A stretch of 64,000 bases of DNA from Nectonema munidae. Taxonomy: Eukaryota > Nematomorpha > Nectonematoida > Nectonematidae. This document shows positions 46,544 to 59,936 of the stretch, piece by piece (position 1 is the stretch's first letter; every line of letters starts with the position of its first letter). Both the position numbers and the translations under genes were made by a program. The notes under the pieces are model-generated. The model worked only from the letters and a program-made list of their open reading frames with translations, was not told the origin of the DNA and made no database searches. The stretch covers positions 434,001-498,000 of the forward strand of contig JAUIRK010001039.1 in NCBI GenBank assembly GCA_030549495.1, written 5' to 3'.

Positions 46544-49067
46544 TATCGCAGAAATATATTTATATTGTAATTGTTAAATTTTTGAACTCATTAAATTAAC
46601 ATTTGAATCAAAGTTTATTTTTAATATTTGTTACTTAGGGATCGTTTTTGGATGACATCAGCCAAAACTGGAGGGGGAGGCATCTAAAAGTAAACAAAAG
46701 ACAATGGGATGGGAGTTAATCAAAAGTTGATCTCAATTTTCTTGAAAATAGTACGCTTATTTTATCCTATATAATTAATTATCTTATTATTGCTTGGCTA
46801 AATTTGTGCGGAGAGCCTACCCTCTATTTTTTCAAGTATCTAATGTTGATGTCTTATTTTTTTATGAAAATCAATTAACCCTAATAAAACATGCATTTGT
46901 TTAAAAGATTTAATATAAATAAACAAAACGCTTAAAATTCAGGGGAAATTAATTTATATTTCGAACATACAAAATTTTTTGTATTAAAAGTAAAATAAGA
47001 AAGTGAAGAGGATTAGTAGAGAAGCAGTGTGTTCAAAATATTAATAAATTTTTACCGTTTTATTTTTTATATGTATATAATATCCTATTGTATTCTGAAT
47101 TTTGTCGTTATGTTCATTTTAACCAAATAAGCAGCTAAAATTGTCAATGAATGCCATAGATATAAACGTCAAAATTAATTCACTTGAAACATATTTTTGC
47201 AAAAAAAGTTATCTCAATAGGACATCCTTTGTTTTGGCTACAAATTCTTTATCGGTTCTCTACTAGATTCGCTCGCATGTAATAATTTGTCTCCACGCGC
47301 CTCGCTATTTATTCTTTTTTAGTCGCACTTTAAAATATTGAAACACACCCAACTCACAATATTAAACGCGATACCTAACTTGATTTCTTTCATTTTGATA
47401 AATAATATATATCTTTTGAATGATACTGTTTTATACATTGAATTTTTTATAATGTTAGATTTAAAAGAAAATTATATATCGATTAAAATAAAGTAACAGG
47501 TGTGAAGTCAGAGTAATAGTCAACCAATTTTAAAGATTCTATTCAACCTGGGTAAGCGGTCCACCTTAAAAGGTGAATGAGATTAAATGAAGAGTGGACA
47601 ACTTGCTTTGCGTGGATGTGTGGATGGAGAAGATAATGACTTCGTGCAGAAATAAATAAGTCTGGTTCGAAATAAAGGATATCCTATGCCTATGTGATTC
47701 AGTCAGTTAAATGCAATGCTCAATTCCTCAACTTTGCAAATGCTTAGAATTCGTAAATGTAAAATAGTCATTACCAGGTTAGTCATTGAAAGATGTCCTG
47801 AATAGTACACGCTTCTTGTTGTTGCAAACAAAAATATTTGATGTATTTTCTTCCACCTATTTATTAAAATGTTGTTTTACTAGTTTATATCTGTAGTTTT
47901 GTGTCCTTGTTACATTGTCCTTAAAAAGATTTCCTAATCATTCAAAAACTAAATTTATCCTCATAAACTGAACTTTGTTTCTTTACAAGGTATTAGTGTA
48001 ATAAAAAAAGTTCGTTCTTTAATTTTATTAAATGTTTTGCCTTCATCTTTTAAAGTTAGATGGTCGATTGGCAAGCATTTTAGTTATGAAGACACATAAT
48101 CCAGCAAAAATATTTGTTATAATCGTAGACGAGATGAAGAATTACTGAATCTGTCAAAGAAAGCAAGCAACCAAAGCATATAACAATTAAAAATAATGAT
48201 TCATTTAGTCTTTGTTTTTCTTTAGCCTAGTACTGTATTGTGTTACTAACTACTATATCTGTATTTTGCATTATTCTAATAAATTGTCAATTATATTTAA
48301 CAAAATGCTCTTTGTTAAAAAGAATTTTATAGATTAATTCAGTTCTCCCTGTTTTTGGCAAAATCGCCCTGTCTTTTCCAACAAAAAATCAAGAATCTCC
48401 AGGTTTCAATATTTTAAAGTTAACAGTTAACTACTGATGTAAAAAGCAGATATGAGCTATGAACATTGTTTGGGCGGATTCTATATAATGTTTCGGATTA
48501 TTTGAATTTTTTTAAGTACAACTATGATTCTTATTCCAGTTGGATACCTATCTTTAATTACGGCCAGAGGATCCTAATTTTGCCGACTCTCAAATTTCAA
48601 ATAAAATTTGAAAACGCGCAAAAAAAAATGGAATGAAACGTGTAGCAAATGATTATTGCCTTCTATTTAAGTCTAAAATATCTTGATTAAACTCTTATTG
48701 ATGAGGTACCAGTTCAAGTTCTTATTAATTTTGTTGTTTTATGATTTTATAGTTTCAAATGCTAACAATTTTATACATTCCATTCACACCTTATTAGACA
48801 ATAATATATCTAACTTATAATATGCCTAATATTTTATCTTCATGATGAAAATTAAATATAGAAAAAATTTTATATACAAATTTCATTCAGAAACTTAAAT
48901 TTTTCAATCTGTTTTTTTGATATCAAAAAATTGGTTGGAGGTATCAAAGCACTTTCCGCCATAAAGCTATATCCTCCCATTATGTTTGAGTAGTCACCTT
49001 TTTTTATTTTTAAGAGTCGGAGCTGAGAGGTAATTTCATTAATAATAATTAATTATCAGTTCTAGAT
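46544..49067. other. AT-rich intergenic, no gene recognised
   Basis: One dispersed repeat stands out. TAGGACATCCTTTGTTTTGG ... CTACAAATTCTTTATCGGTT (about 47218-47263) resembles the inverse of 38165-38215 inside the piggyBac-like element, where I read the transposase GYK segment. It may be a piece of a related piggyBac copy. Confidence 0.35.
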
Positions 49068-49664
49068 AATTAGACTCCCTGACAAGTTAACTCCCGGTAA
49101 TTTCACTCCCAATATCTAGTTCAAAAATCTATTTGAAAAATTATTTTTCTTCTGTTTGAATAAAAATCAAAACTTTCCAATCTTCTTAGTGCCATAAATA
49201 AAAAGCGTTTCATCCAATCAGTGATTTTTTGATTATATGTGTTTTATCATATTTGTGGTTCCAATTATAATTAATGGGAAAAAAATTGAGTTATTTTATC
49301 AAAAGTTCATTAAATACAACATCAATGAAAGAATAAACTGAAATTATTTAAATTTGTGTTTAAGTATAAACTCGAATTATTCTGGTTTTCATACTCTTTC
49401 TAAATTCTTTTCTCTATTGTGTTTCAGTAAAAACTTTATGTTTTTAAGACTTTAGTTCCAGTTTTACTTTTTGTAACTAGAATGAAAGCTTTGCATAAAG
49501 TAAATACTTCATTTTAAAAACATAAATATTACCACTTGAATTAATTTGATTCAGGTAAATACTTTAATTTCTCGTTGTTTAAGCATTCAGGTAAATATGC
49601 CATTTTATAAATCTCATAATGACACTCTTTTTATTTTTAACAAAATGGAGAGCTGAATTTGAAT

Positions 49665-49828
49665 ATCCATTGGGGCGTGAGTATGGTTGGTTGGATGCTG
49701 GATTCGATAACTCAAGGTCTTGGGTTCGATCCCGCATCAAGCCTGCTTTCTTCATAGTTCGATACAAGCGGCGCAATTGTGCCTTTTCGATGAAAACACC
49801 CTAGGGTACCATTACCTTTACCTTTACC
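49665..49828 (+). mobile_element. tRNA-derived SINE
   Basis: Box A-like TGGTTGGTTGGATGCTGG (49684) and box B GGTTCGATCCC (49723-49733), a short body ending in CCCTAGGGTACC and a tail of ATTACCTTT-type repeats. Possible short flanks TTGAATA. It sits inside the MULE, so it is younger. Confidence 0.75.
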
Positions 49829-50152
49829 ATTGAATAGTCAAAAACATAGGCAGAGGGAAAAACTTCAAAGAAGGAACATTTATAATATAATGAAAAACTT
49901 GCTAGTTTTTTATTTGATATAAAATGACGAAATATGACAAACACAAATTGAAATTTTGAAATGTTAAAATATTTATTGATAAAATTGAGATAACTAAATA
50001 TTTAGAAGTGATGCAAGTTATGAGTAATTGATCGTAAAACTGTTATTTTTGGCGCTATATCTTTCTATGATCATCTGTATGCGTTTGTTCAAATCTTTAT
50101 ACTTTTTCTTTGTGCTGTGGGCATCACATCTATCAAATTGTACCTTTTTCAG

Positions 50153-51099
50153 TTAAGTCAATTGCTCCTCTTTTTTCAATTTAGTAATTAATTTCCATAA
50201 AGTGGGATGTGAGCAACTCATAGAACTTTGTAGTGCGTTGTGATAGCCCTCCAAATGGTTGTTTGTGCGAGGCATTTCAGAGCGTATTCTAAAGTGCACA
50301 TTCCAACTATCAATGGAAAACGTGGGAAGAATTCTTCGTTGTCTACCCCCTCTACCTCGGATACATTCTATATAAGTCAGTTCGAAGTAAGACACAAGTC
50401 CGTCAATCACATCATTGGCAGGAAGAAAGGCTAGGGCTGAAAAACATATTATTTTTATAGTAAACTCGTTGTCATGATGGTATCTAGACTTTAGCCTGAT
50501 TTCACTTACTTTTTTGTATATATTTTGGGATAGATCGAATAGACAACAAGAAATAGAGGCGCTAGGAAAGACAAATGAAAAACTATTAATATGAGCTTTT
50601 TCAAAATCAAGCATAATGTTTTAGGCTTCAATCCCCTTGTCTTAATTGTTTAAAGATGGTTAAAAAGATGAGTGTTCCTCTCTTGCTTTTTGTTTGGTAG
50701 TAATGCGAATAGTTGTGGAACACTTAATGAACCTATTTGAATATGTAGCGTACACAATTGATAGAATATATTTGGAGAGCATTTGAAGGTTCCATCTCCG
50801 GCCAAATTTTTCGCATTCACTAAGTCATCACGATATTTGCTTGTTGCAAACAAAAGTATTCTGTCTTCATCAGATTCATCTTATATTAAATATTCGTGTT
50901 CGCCAACAAGCTTGATTATGGTATAATCTTCATCTTGCGTCATGGTGTGAATTCTGGCCTTACAAGTCTTAAATTCGCATTTCCAGTAAGTCTTGGATTT
51001 GTCAAGATTTTGTTTCTGTGCTTCATATATATTGTTTAAGTCATCGAGGAGTTTCTTTTTTCCTCGAGCACTTTTAAATACGTAGGGCATACTACGCAT
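50153..51099 (-). pseudogene. MULE transposase with FLYWCH-type zinc finger, inactivated
   Basis: Minus strand. N-terminal FLYWCH-like finger (KTYWKCEFKTCKARIHTMTQ, then GEHEYLI where the family has HNH). In the same frame after one stop comes NAKNLAGDGTFKCSPNIFYQ, the first catalytic 'DGTFK' block of MULE transposases, then PQLFALLPNKKQ. After a frame break, LDFEKAHINSFSFVFPSASI (second Asp block) and CCLFDLSQNIYKKVSE, ending with RTNNHLEGYHNALQSS (the 'NN.iEg.h..l' signature). Both Asp blocks survive, but the stop and frameshift prevent a full protein. Confidence 0.85.
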
Positions 51100-51657
51100 A
51101 GTGTATGTATTGTTTTCAATTAAAGACTAATAAAAAATGATGTACAACATATGATGCATAGAAAAATGAAAGAATCTATTATAAGAGAAAAAGAGAATAA
51201 TATTTTAACAAAGAAAGTATCACAAACAAAAATGACAGCAAATTCCAGTTAACATCATATAGCTTATAAAATGTCTTGTCACAGTTGCCTTTTAGATTAT
51301 AAATTGTAATGAATTAACTGCCTGGGAACAACATATAATGTAAGATTTGATGCCTAGTGTAGAACATGAGAAGTGAAGAAGTATTTCACAAAAATGATGA
51401 ATCACATATTTAATAAAAATCAAGTGATTGTGTGAAACGTTCTTCATTTTGAACACTAAGAAGATTGGAAAGTTTTGATTATTTTTTCAAACAGAAGGAA
51501 CATAATTTTTCAAAAAAATCAAATATTCTTAGCTTTCCTAAAGTTTTAAACATTTTCTAATTTTATCTGTGTTTTGAAACTTTTCGATTTAAGAAGTGAA
51601 ACTTCCGGGAGTCAAATTGTCAGGGAGTAAAATTACCGGGAGTGAATTTACCGGCAA

Positions 51658-51692
51658 CGGAGAGGTACACCCTAACAACCATCGAGTTTTAA
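51658..51692 (-). mobile_element. SINE head fragment
   Basis: GGTACACCCTAACAACCATC matches the box A region of the SINE at 39378-39532 (ATACACCCTAACAACCATTG). Confidence 0.6.
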
Positions 51693-51739
51693 AATAGCTA
51701 TAAAAAAATACACACATAATTACAATTAAAAAAACTAAG

Positions 51740-51930
51740 AATAAATTTTAAAACGGTATGTTAAATTTGCAAAAAGAAAGGATGTAACTGAATTGCAAAA
51801 CAGTGCGTTTTAATAGCTAACAGGTACGAATGAATTACAAATGGGTGAAATGGAATTGCAAACGAGTGCCTTTAAATTGCAAAAAGGTGTAACTTAATCT
51901 CAAAATAGTCGTTGAATTACAGAGTATACA
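51740..51930 (+). repeat. Degenerate minisatellite, about 25-30 bp
   Basis: GAATTGCAAAACAGTGCGTT, GAATTACAAATGGGTGAAAT, GAATTGCAAACGAGTGCCTT and AAATTGCAAAAAGGTGTAAC follow each other. Confidence 0.65.
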
Positions 51931-52009
51931 ACGGAAGTAGAAATAACATATTGCCCAATACATGTGTAATATAAAATTTACAATTTTCGCTAATTATTTG
52001 CGATAGCTG

Positions 52010-52200
52010 AGAACAAAATTTAAAAAGATAATTTCGAATTTAAAAAAGACTATTTAGAACTTTTAAAAAATACAATTTAGAACTCAAAAAAAACAATTTG
52101 GAAGTTAAAAATGATAATTTAGAACTTAAAAAAGCCACATTAGAATTTAAAAAAGATAATTTAGAAATTAAACCCTATATTCGCAATTAGAAGTAAAAAA
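52010..52200 (+). repeat. Degenerate 24-27-bp tandem repeat, coiled-coil-like in one frame
   Basis: About seven units of the type GATAATTTAGAACTTAAAAA. In one frame the last units read NLELKKATLEFKKDNLEIK, a charged heptad-like pattern; other units carry stops. It could be the relic of a coiled-coil gene or a plain AT-rich minisatellite. Confidence 0.6.
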
Positions 52201-55200
52201 AGACCATTTATTGAACTAAAAAGGTAAAAAACATATTTATTACATCCGAGTTTATCTAGCATAGAAAGATGGATTGCTTTATTTTCTAGTAGCTTATTCG
52301 AGCATCATCTTTGCTGATGCATATAGTTGTTCGTCATACCTGTGAAACACTAAAGGGCCGATATACTTAACTTTTAGATGTAGGAATGAAAAATTGTCGT
52401 TTCTATTCTGTAGGTGAATTATTATCATCTAATTGTGTTGCAACGATAAGAAAGGTACTGACGTCACTTTTTAAATTTCACGAAACTCTGTTCATTTGCG
52501 TTTTGTATACAACCAAAGCTTCCATCGCTACTATTTCTAAGAAAGTCTTCTCTTTGTGGTTCTCTGGCTTTTATTAGTTTCTAATTTTGGTTTTTTTAAA
52601 AATGATTATTACGATTCTATGATTTTTTGTAATTCTGATTACTATCAGAATCAAACCCAACACTAGTTATGAATATCTTATAATTATAGGATTTTTGATA
52701 ATTAATCGGCAAATACAGGCAATTTTACATTTTAGCCTACTCTACTAATATTGAACCCAACCCTACCCAGTACTAAATTTTAAACAAATGATTTACACCT
52801 TCAGTTTATAATCTGGACTTGCAAAGCACCGTGTACTGGCTCGTTCCGCACAGAGCTATAATCTGTATGTCATTTCTCCTATATTTTATATAGTGTCTAA
52901 TTTTGCTATTTATTTTATCATTATCTTTCTTTAGTAGTTCTACTTTAATCCAAAATTCATTTTTCGCAATCTGTGTTCGAAAAAATATTTTCCAGAGATT
53001 TATTTAACCCATAATTTACTGGATCTCAGTAAGCATTTTTTCCTCATGAATCATAATGCCCTTGTTCAATTACAAAAGGTTGCCCAACTTTACCCTCCAA
53101 AAAAACTCTCTCTTTTGCAACAAAGGAAAAGAGGGTCAAATTCTATTAACATTATGAAATTAACTTGATGGGGAGTAAAGTATCATATTTTGGCACCGTT
53201 AGCAGTTTTGATAAATTTTAGATGATTGAAAATATTCAGATTTTCTTGTTAGTGAAATGTGATTGTAATCTTAGATAAAAAAGGTTTAAATATTTTTCAT
53301 TCGCAAAGAAGGAAGTTCTTGTTCACGATCAAGAATCATTTTTGAAACACCCAATATTAGATCATTATATTACTTTTTAGTTAATACAATATGATTGATC
53401 TTCCTGATCTTCCTGATGAATATGATGGTTCCCTGAAGACAAGATAATATTTTTTAGTATTATTTTGCTCTTAGAAGGGCTACTACGCTACCCATAAAAA
53501 ATGGACTCCTTAAGAGTCACTATTACAATTTATTCTAATCAAATATTTTAGATAATCTGGTAAAAAAAATTTAGACAAATCTGTTTTTAGAAAAAAACTG
53601 ATTTTGAGGCATAATTCACTAATTTGGTTGAAACTTAAACACATCTTTACACCATATTCCAAAACATAGTAGACAAATGAAATAAGCATATTCTATTTAG
53701 TATCAAAAAAATATTAAATATGATTTTAGATAGAATTTCATCTTCAATCAAAATTTTGAATGATGACAATCATGTAGGGATTTCACTGAAAAACATTAAA
53801 GATATAAAAGCGATATCCGTTCAAAATTTATATAAATACACATTTTCAAGAGTATATCTAATATAAACGCTAATTTATCAATTATCTAGCGATGATTTCA
53901 ATTTTTTTTAATAAATATGATTTCAATTTTGATTCATATCTATTTCACTGATCATTTTTTTTATAATAAACGAAAATAAAATCATAAAAAAATTCCTTAT
54001 TTCCTAATAGCAAAAACTAAATGCAGAAATGAAATGAGTTTTTCATTTCGAATACATAGATTAAGTAAATAATGAATGAAATTATTCCGCATGAACAAAA
54101 ACAATTTTCGCTTTTCAAATAGGCAGGAAATATATAATAAAGAAGAGAACGTTATAAAAATATTCAAAGCTTAAACAAAACCTCTTTGATTGAGGAATAG
54201 AGAAAGAGCAATGGAGAATTATAAAGAGAGGATATTGAAACGATTGTCACTGAAAAAGCTTAACAAAGTTAAATCGTATGGAAAATGCAAATGTATAAAG
54301 AAAATGTTATTACACAGATATTAACTAATAGATCACAATAATACGAATTATAAATTTGGAATGAAATAATTTGCATCAAACACATAACAATTTTAAACGT
54401 ATGGAGAAAAAATAACTTTTGTTACTAATTTCTTCAGCAGATTCCAATTGCTTCTAGTGCTGCGGGTTTGTTGTTTGACGGAGAGAATGTTCACTTTGAC
54501 TCACTATTTTAAGCGCCCAATACAAAGTCAGTGGGCTTGAGTGATGGATCCTTTAACGAGTTCTGCACATCATTTATGAAGAAAGAATAGAAGTTACGTA
54601 CCGGTCTGAAATTTTGAACATTAAAGCGATAATTCAAGAGAGCGCATGGTACAAATGCAGATAATGACTCGGAAGAAACGCATGATGAACAACAGGAAGA
54701 AATTTAAATTATTCAGATCGATGAGTTGACTATGGCATATTTGATCGAATCCACAAGCATATCAACACAAGAAAAATATAGATTTATTATTACTGCTTTC
54801 ATTGCTGCTTCTATATATTATTAAAAATTATAATGCTAGTAAATATAAAAGGTGTGGTATATAAGAACATGGTACTCATACATTAGATTTTTTCTATTAA
54901 TGGAAAAACAAAATTTGATGTCAAAATATAGGAGGGGATGTGGTGATTTTGTATCCGTTAACAAGAAGTGGAAAGTTTGTTCAAAAATGGCAAAACATTT
55001 GTTGATCTAAATGAGGGACAATTCTGCTTCAAAACTATTCGATTTTTGGATAATACAAACATAATTAATATTATATAATAATACAGATATGATGTACATA
55101 AAGAAATGAAAGAAATCGTCACACTAGCAAATAAATTTTAGAAAACCAAAAGAGCTAAATTAAAAATTTTAAGTAAAAATATTACATTTTTGTGACAGTT

Positions 55201-55679
55201 TCTAAGGCAACATCAATAAATTTCCAAATTATTCATAGCAGTATAAACACTGTGCACAATATTTTTGGTTTTTGCGGCATTCAAGTCATTCCTTCTCTCA
55301 TATTCTCCTAAAACTTTAATTTACTATACATTTCTATTGATGCTAATAAGTTGTGTGTAAATTAATTTCGGTTCTAAGACAACTCGTACCAAGGCAGTTC
55401 GGTTCCTAATTGTTAATTATACAGAGTACGAATTGACCTGCTCCTACTCTGGTAAAAATTACTAAAGGAATAAAATTTTGGGCAGTAAAGTAACTAAATA
55501 TTTCAATTATGGTGAATTGATGATCATTTTATTAAAATATTCAAAAGCTTCTACAGACACTGTTTTGTACGCTTGTCATTGGATTGCATTCTCTTTAAAA
55601 GAAGTAAAATCCGTTGAAATTCTAATGGAAAAATTGCAGTTTTTGATCTTTTTCTAAAATTTTGTAATTTTACCCTCCA
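52201..55679. other. No gene recognised
   Basis: A 63-codon frame at 52386-52577 (MKNCRFYSVGELLSSNCVAT ...) is followed by no known domain. The rest is AT-rich with short frames. Around 54440-54750 base composition is less AT-biased, but all frames are interrupted and I recognise no family. Confidence 0.35.
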
Positions 55680-58345
55680 CGTTATCCTTCCTTTAATCTC
55701 AAATGAGTAACCCTAATAAAGAATGGGCCAAAGCGTCATTCACAGTGAAGGCCTCAGAATAGATTACTGACTTATTGGATAATGTAGAAGAACTCCTAGA
55801 GAGTATTTCAAACCAACTAAAAAGACTAACGCCTAAAACTCAAGAGATGCATGAAACCAAATAAGGTCTCGTAAAAGACAGAGGAACAGTGCTGGGTTAT
55901 GCTTCTTAAGATTACGACCATCCTGAAGTTTTGGCAGCATACACCCCTCAAGAGATCGCACAAAGAAGAATGGGAGGTTTCGTAGAAGCTTTACCACCTA
56001 CAAACAGAAATGCAAAAGACAGCGTCTTAATAACCCTCTTTTCAATTCTGGAAAGAAACATCATGCATCTTCCCTTATAAGACGTAGCCTCAATCAACCA
56101 ATGTCCGACAATGGCATGCCTAGCAACACAGCAAGCAGCGGCGTAGCAAATTGGATAAACAGATCTATCCTCATTGAATATTCCTACTCCTGCTCCGAAA
56201 TTCTTTCGTCAAAGGCTCTCTTTCCAAGCGCCAGGAAAGAAGGGCAAGAGTAAAGGAGTCTCAAAATAGATCCTTTATCAGTGCGCTGACAGACAACAAA
56301 TTTGTCTGTCACTCTAGAAGATTGCTCCAAACCTTCCTTCTCAGAGGATCCAATCGCTTCCTTTCTTACATAGGAACAATCCATTCCTACCTTATGCTCA
56401 ACTCCGACTTCATCAATCAAGAGTTTCTCTTCCTTATCATCTGAAGAGGTCATCGAGGAGCAGTATGGGAAGACAGAAGATCTAGGTAATTGACCAACTA
56501 CAGAGATGGTGGAAAAAGCGCTCCATACGGACGTGGACATAACCATACCGGAGTTAGAAGAGAAAGATCCCGACATGTTGCTGGAGATTGTAAAAGAACT
56601 AAAGCTAGACAACCTTAAAGAAGAAGACCTATGGCTTAGACCAAAGGACTTCGTCACATTCGTTAAGAACCACCCAGACACACCTGAACTGGGAGAAAAG
56701 ATGCAAGCACAATTATAATACTTCCTCAGCAAAGAATACTTCACGCCCAAAATCTGGCAAATCATCTTCTCATCTGTGCTCTCAGGAGAGCTGGATAGTG
56801 AGTCAGTCAAAGAGCTGCAATCCTCAGAAAATGACTCTGAAAATGGGAAGAGCGACAACGATGATGAGTTAGACGATGAAGTTTTTCCTTTGGAAGAATT
56901 AGAATCGCCTACTGACTTCTCCGTTGAGGAGGTCTCAAAAAAATTCCTGGATAGCGTCCCAAAGCTTACAGCTTTCAATGAAGAAACCTCATTTACCTCC
57001 ATTCATAGCAAATGGATAGCTCCTTCAAACTTAAGAGTTTCAAAAACAAAGAAAATCTTCAATTATGGGTATGCCCCAACAATTATCTCTTCGCTGCCTT
57101 TTGGCTCTTTCTCCAAATTTGCGAAACTGCCAAAACATCAAAAGAGATGTATAGAAGATATAATTAGTCCTAAACTCCTAGAAAGGGAAGTAATAGCTTA
57201 AACTAATACTGCAAAGTTTATTTCTCCGGTGTTCTACGTTCATAAAAACAGTATTGGGGTTATGTTCGTAGAGAACTTTGCTTTCACAAAGAAACTCTTC
57301 AAACCTGAAGAGTGTAGATTATCAGCACCTCTGAAGTTTTCCCAAATCAAAGAATGCTTCAAATATGGGGTAAATTTTACTTCTCTTCAGCTTTTTATGG
57401 TATTAGAGTCCACCCATCGTTTCAACATTTATTTTGCTCCAGAGCAAAAGGTACTACGTTTAAATTTCTTGTTCCCATGGGGGCTAATTTCAGTCCTGGG
57501 GTGCTGCAATTAGTTCTCTCCAAGATGGTAGCAAGTTTCAAAGAAACCTGCATTCACAACATATTAATTCTTCTCTACCTGGATGACCTACTCATTCTCG
57601 GAAAAGACGTAGCAGAACTTTTTGTTCAATTCTTCACGGATCAAGGAATGGAGCTAAATATGGAAAAATCTTTCATATCTCCAAAACAAGTTCTTAATTT
57701 CCTAGGAGTTATAGTAAAACTCCAAGATAGATGCCTCAAACTAAAGACTTCCACTAAGGCAAAGCTCAAAGCCGCACTGACAATATTGGCAGGCGTGTCC
57801 TTTGAAGACGAACCTCCCACATAGCCGCTTCAAAAGATCATGGGATATACCCAATATTTTCTTGGATGTGTCCCAAGAAAATTTAGAAAATACTCACCAT
57901 TCTTCAGAGTATTAAAACGCGAACCTCTTCCCAGGAAAATATGGCTGGAGGCATCGAAAGTAATAGGAAGATCCATCCCAATCATGGAAAACAGAGGGAA
58001 GAATACAACGCCTGTTTTTATGGATGCAACAAAATTGCCATCGTGAGCCCACAAGGAATCCTCAAGATCCAGGCTTTATCAACAACATCCATCAGTACGA
58101 ATGAACTCTTGGCCCTGCTTATCGCGGCTGCACAGTACACGGACAACATTACCTTTTTCTCGGACAGTCTAGTCGCAGCGCAAGTAGCCCTCAACAATGG
58201 ATCAGAATCCAAAAACCTCCGGAATATCATCAACAAATTCGAAAGTAAATTCTCAATTCTTCTCAATAAGATACAACAAAACACACAATATACCCCGTCC
58301 AGGAAAAACCCAGCGAACAAACCTTCAAGAAACGACTAAGTGGCA
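55680..58345 (+). mobile_element. Fossil retroelement with reverse transcriptase and RNase H (DIRS- or LTR-like)
   Basis: A gag-like region without recognised domains (about 55700-56750) is followed by a reverse transcriptase, with blocks near 57050-57820 including the YLDD catalytic motif (about 57580), and an RNase H-like domain (about 57940-58340). I saw no integrase or tyrosine recombinase. Base composition is markedly less AT-rich than the surroundings. It looks broken in several places and long inactive. The absence of clear LTRs and a roughly 100-bp direct repeat just downstream make a DIRS-type or other non-LTR-flanked family as likely as an LTR one. The long minus-strand Ser-rich frame 57002-56184 is antisense. 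Confidence 0.65.
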
Positions 58346-58352
58346 CCTGGGA

Positions 58353-58622
58353 GCATACAGGACTATATATGGCGGCGCACGCCCCTTAGCAGGAGTCTTT
58401 TTGATCTTCCCACCCTATCAAAGACATCATTTTTGTGTATATTTTGTGTGTGTAAATTTTTAATAAATTCTTTAACGCCTAGCAAAGAGCTTACAGCTCG
58501 CTAGAGGCAAAAAAAATACATACAGGACTATATAAGGCAAGTTTTTTGATTTTCCCACCCTTTAGTTGTCCCACCCTATCAAAAACATCATTTTTGTGCA
58601 TATTTTGTGTGTGTATGAAATA
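58353..58622 (+). repeat. Direct repeat at the 3' end of the retroelement fossil
   Basis: CATACAGGACTATATATGGC ... CATCATTTTTGTGTATATTT at about 58355-58463 recurs at about 58518-58617 (CATACAGGACTATATAAGGC ... CATCATTTTTGTGCATATTT). Both include CCCACCCTATCAAA. Such repeats at one end are compatible with DIRS-type termini, but no partner was found upstream. Confidence 0.7.
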
Positions 58623-58639
58623 GACCTGCCTCAACAATG

Positions 58640-59936
58640 GACCATAAAATATATTTTCAGGATCAACTTTTAGAAGAGTTAATAGATGATATCAATATCT
58701 TATTGAACATTAAAGTAATGCTATAGATAGGTTAATTACATGTTTAATTTAAAATAAATTCTCAAATCTCTTAATTTTTGTGGTTTAAAATAGTAACAAA
58801 AATTATGTGAGAAATTTGTTTGTATTTCAGTGATTTCTTTTCTCTTTTAAGAACACTCAAAAGGGTACTAACAAAGGTCTTAATAGAAGGAGTTTACTGT
58901 TGTTCCCGATTAGACCTATGTCTCAAGAGCTTCTCACTATGAAATTTTAAAAGACCGGTATACTATTTTATTGTCCTGCAAATAGAGTTGTGCACATAAA
59001 TGAAAAACCATCTGCATTGGTAAATTTGGTAAAGCCCAATTGTTTTTAAGGTTTTAACATGACTTTAATGCCAACACACGTATTAAATAAAAAAACGTTC
59101 TCTTAACTAGAAGTTAGCTCCATTCCAAAAATCTTTCTCTCAAAGCAGTTATCTTGCTAGAAAACTAGCCAGCCGTCATACCTATTTCTTCTCTAAATCT
59201 TGATGATGGAAAAATCGCACCAATATCTACCGAAAAAATCTCCCATCTTATTCCAGACAAGGGCCCATGCAATAATCTATGACTTCTAAAATAACCTACA
59301 GAAAGCCACTTGTACTTGATTTGTTTGATTCAAAGTTGTAGCTTTTCTCTTTCTTCAATCAAGTAACGTTTAAAGATTTAATATTTTTTCAAAGTTCAAA
59401 ATGTATTTGGACACTGTCTACAAACATTGATCTTCCTTCTCTTAAATGAGATGCTAATAAGCTTTTGTAGCGTTATTAGCAATTATTTATATGTTATTAG
59501 ATAATACAAGCCTATAACAAGGATTATATATAAAGCTGATAAATACTTTGTATACTCACGGTATAATTTGCTTAAGCATCATCATTACATAGTTTTCTTC
59601 TTTACAAAAATTCTCCAGAAAAAAATAATTTGTTTTAAAGTAACATAAAATATTGAAAAATAATTACTTTTAAATTTTATTTATCAATTTTTTTTAATAA
59701 TAATTGCAGCAAACTTTATTATTTATCTTCAACATTTGCTAAAGGCGTCTTAACTTGTAATCTAAATCCAATAAAGTATTCTGACAATGGTTCCATTATA
59801 TTTTAAAACCACAAAATGTCGATAAATTAAATATTTTAAATATTAATGAAATATATCTAATAACTGATTAAAAGTTTTAAAATATCTTTTCACCATTTTA
59901 AAATGTATATCTAAAAATGAAACGGAATCTATATCA
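58640..59936. other. AT-rich upstream region of NOT3, nothing recognised
   Basis: No conserved element or open frame of note. The NOT3 promoter is presumably within it, but no motif identifies it. Confidence 0.35.

Larger units (their letters stand above)
49068..51658 (-). mobile_element. MULE (Mutator-like) element with long terminal inverted repeats
   Basis: 49068-49255 and 51370-51640 are inverted copies, for example CTTTCCAATCTTCTTAGTG (49178) against CACTAAGAAGATTGGAAAG (51456) and ACTCCCTGACAAGTTAACTC (49073) against its counterpart near 51605-51630. The ends contain reiterated ACTCCCGGTAA motifs. The transposase lies between them (50153-51099) and a SINE has inserted at 49665-49828. 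The left tip is more decayed than the right. Confidence 0.8.

Noticed and set aside
56184-57002. A 272-residue Ser-rich minus-strand protein
   Set aside because: Antisense of the plus-strand retroelement coding region; Ser-rich composition is a product of reversed Glu/Asp codons.
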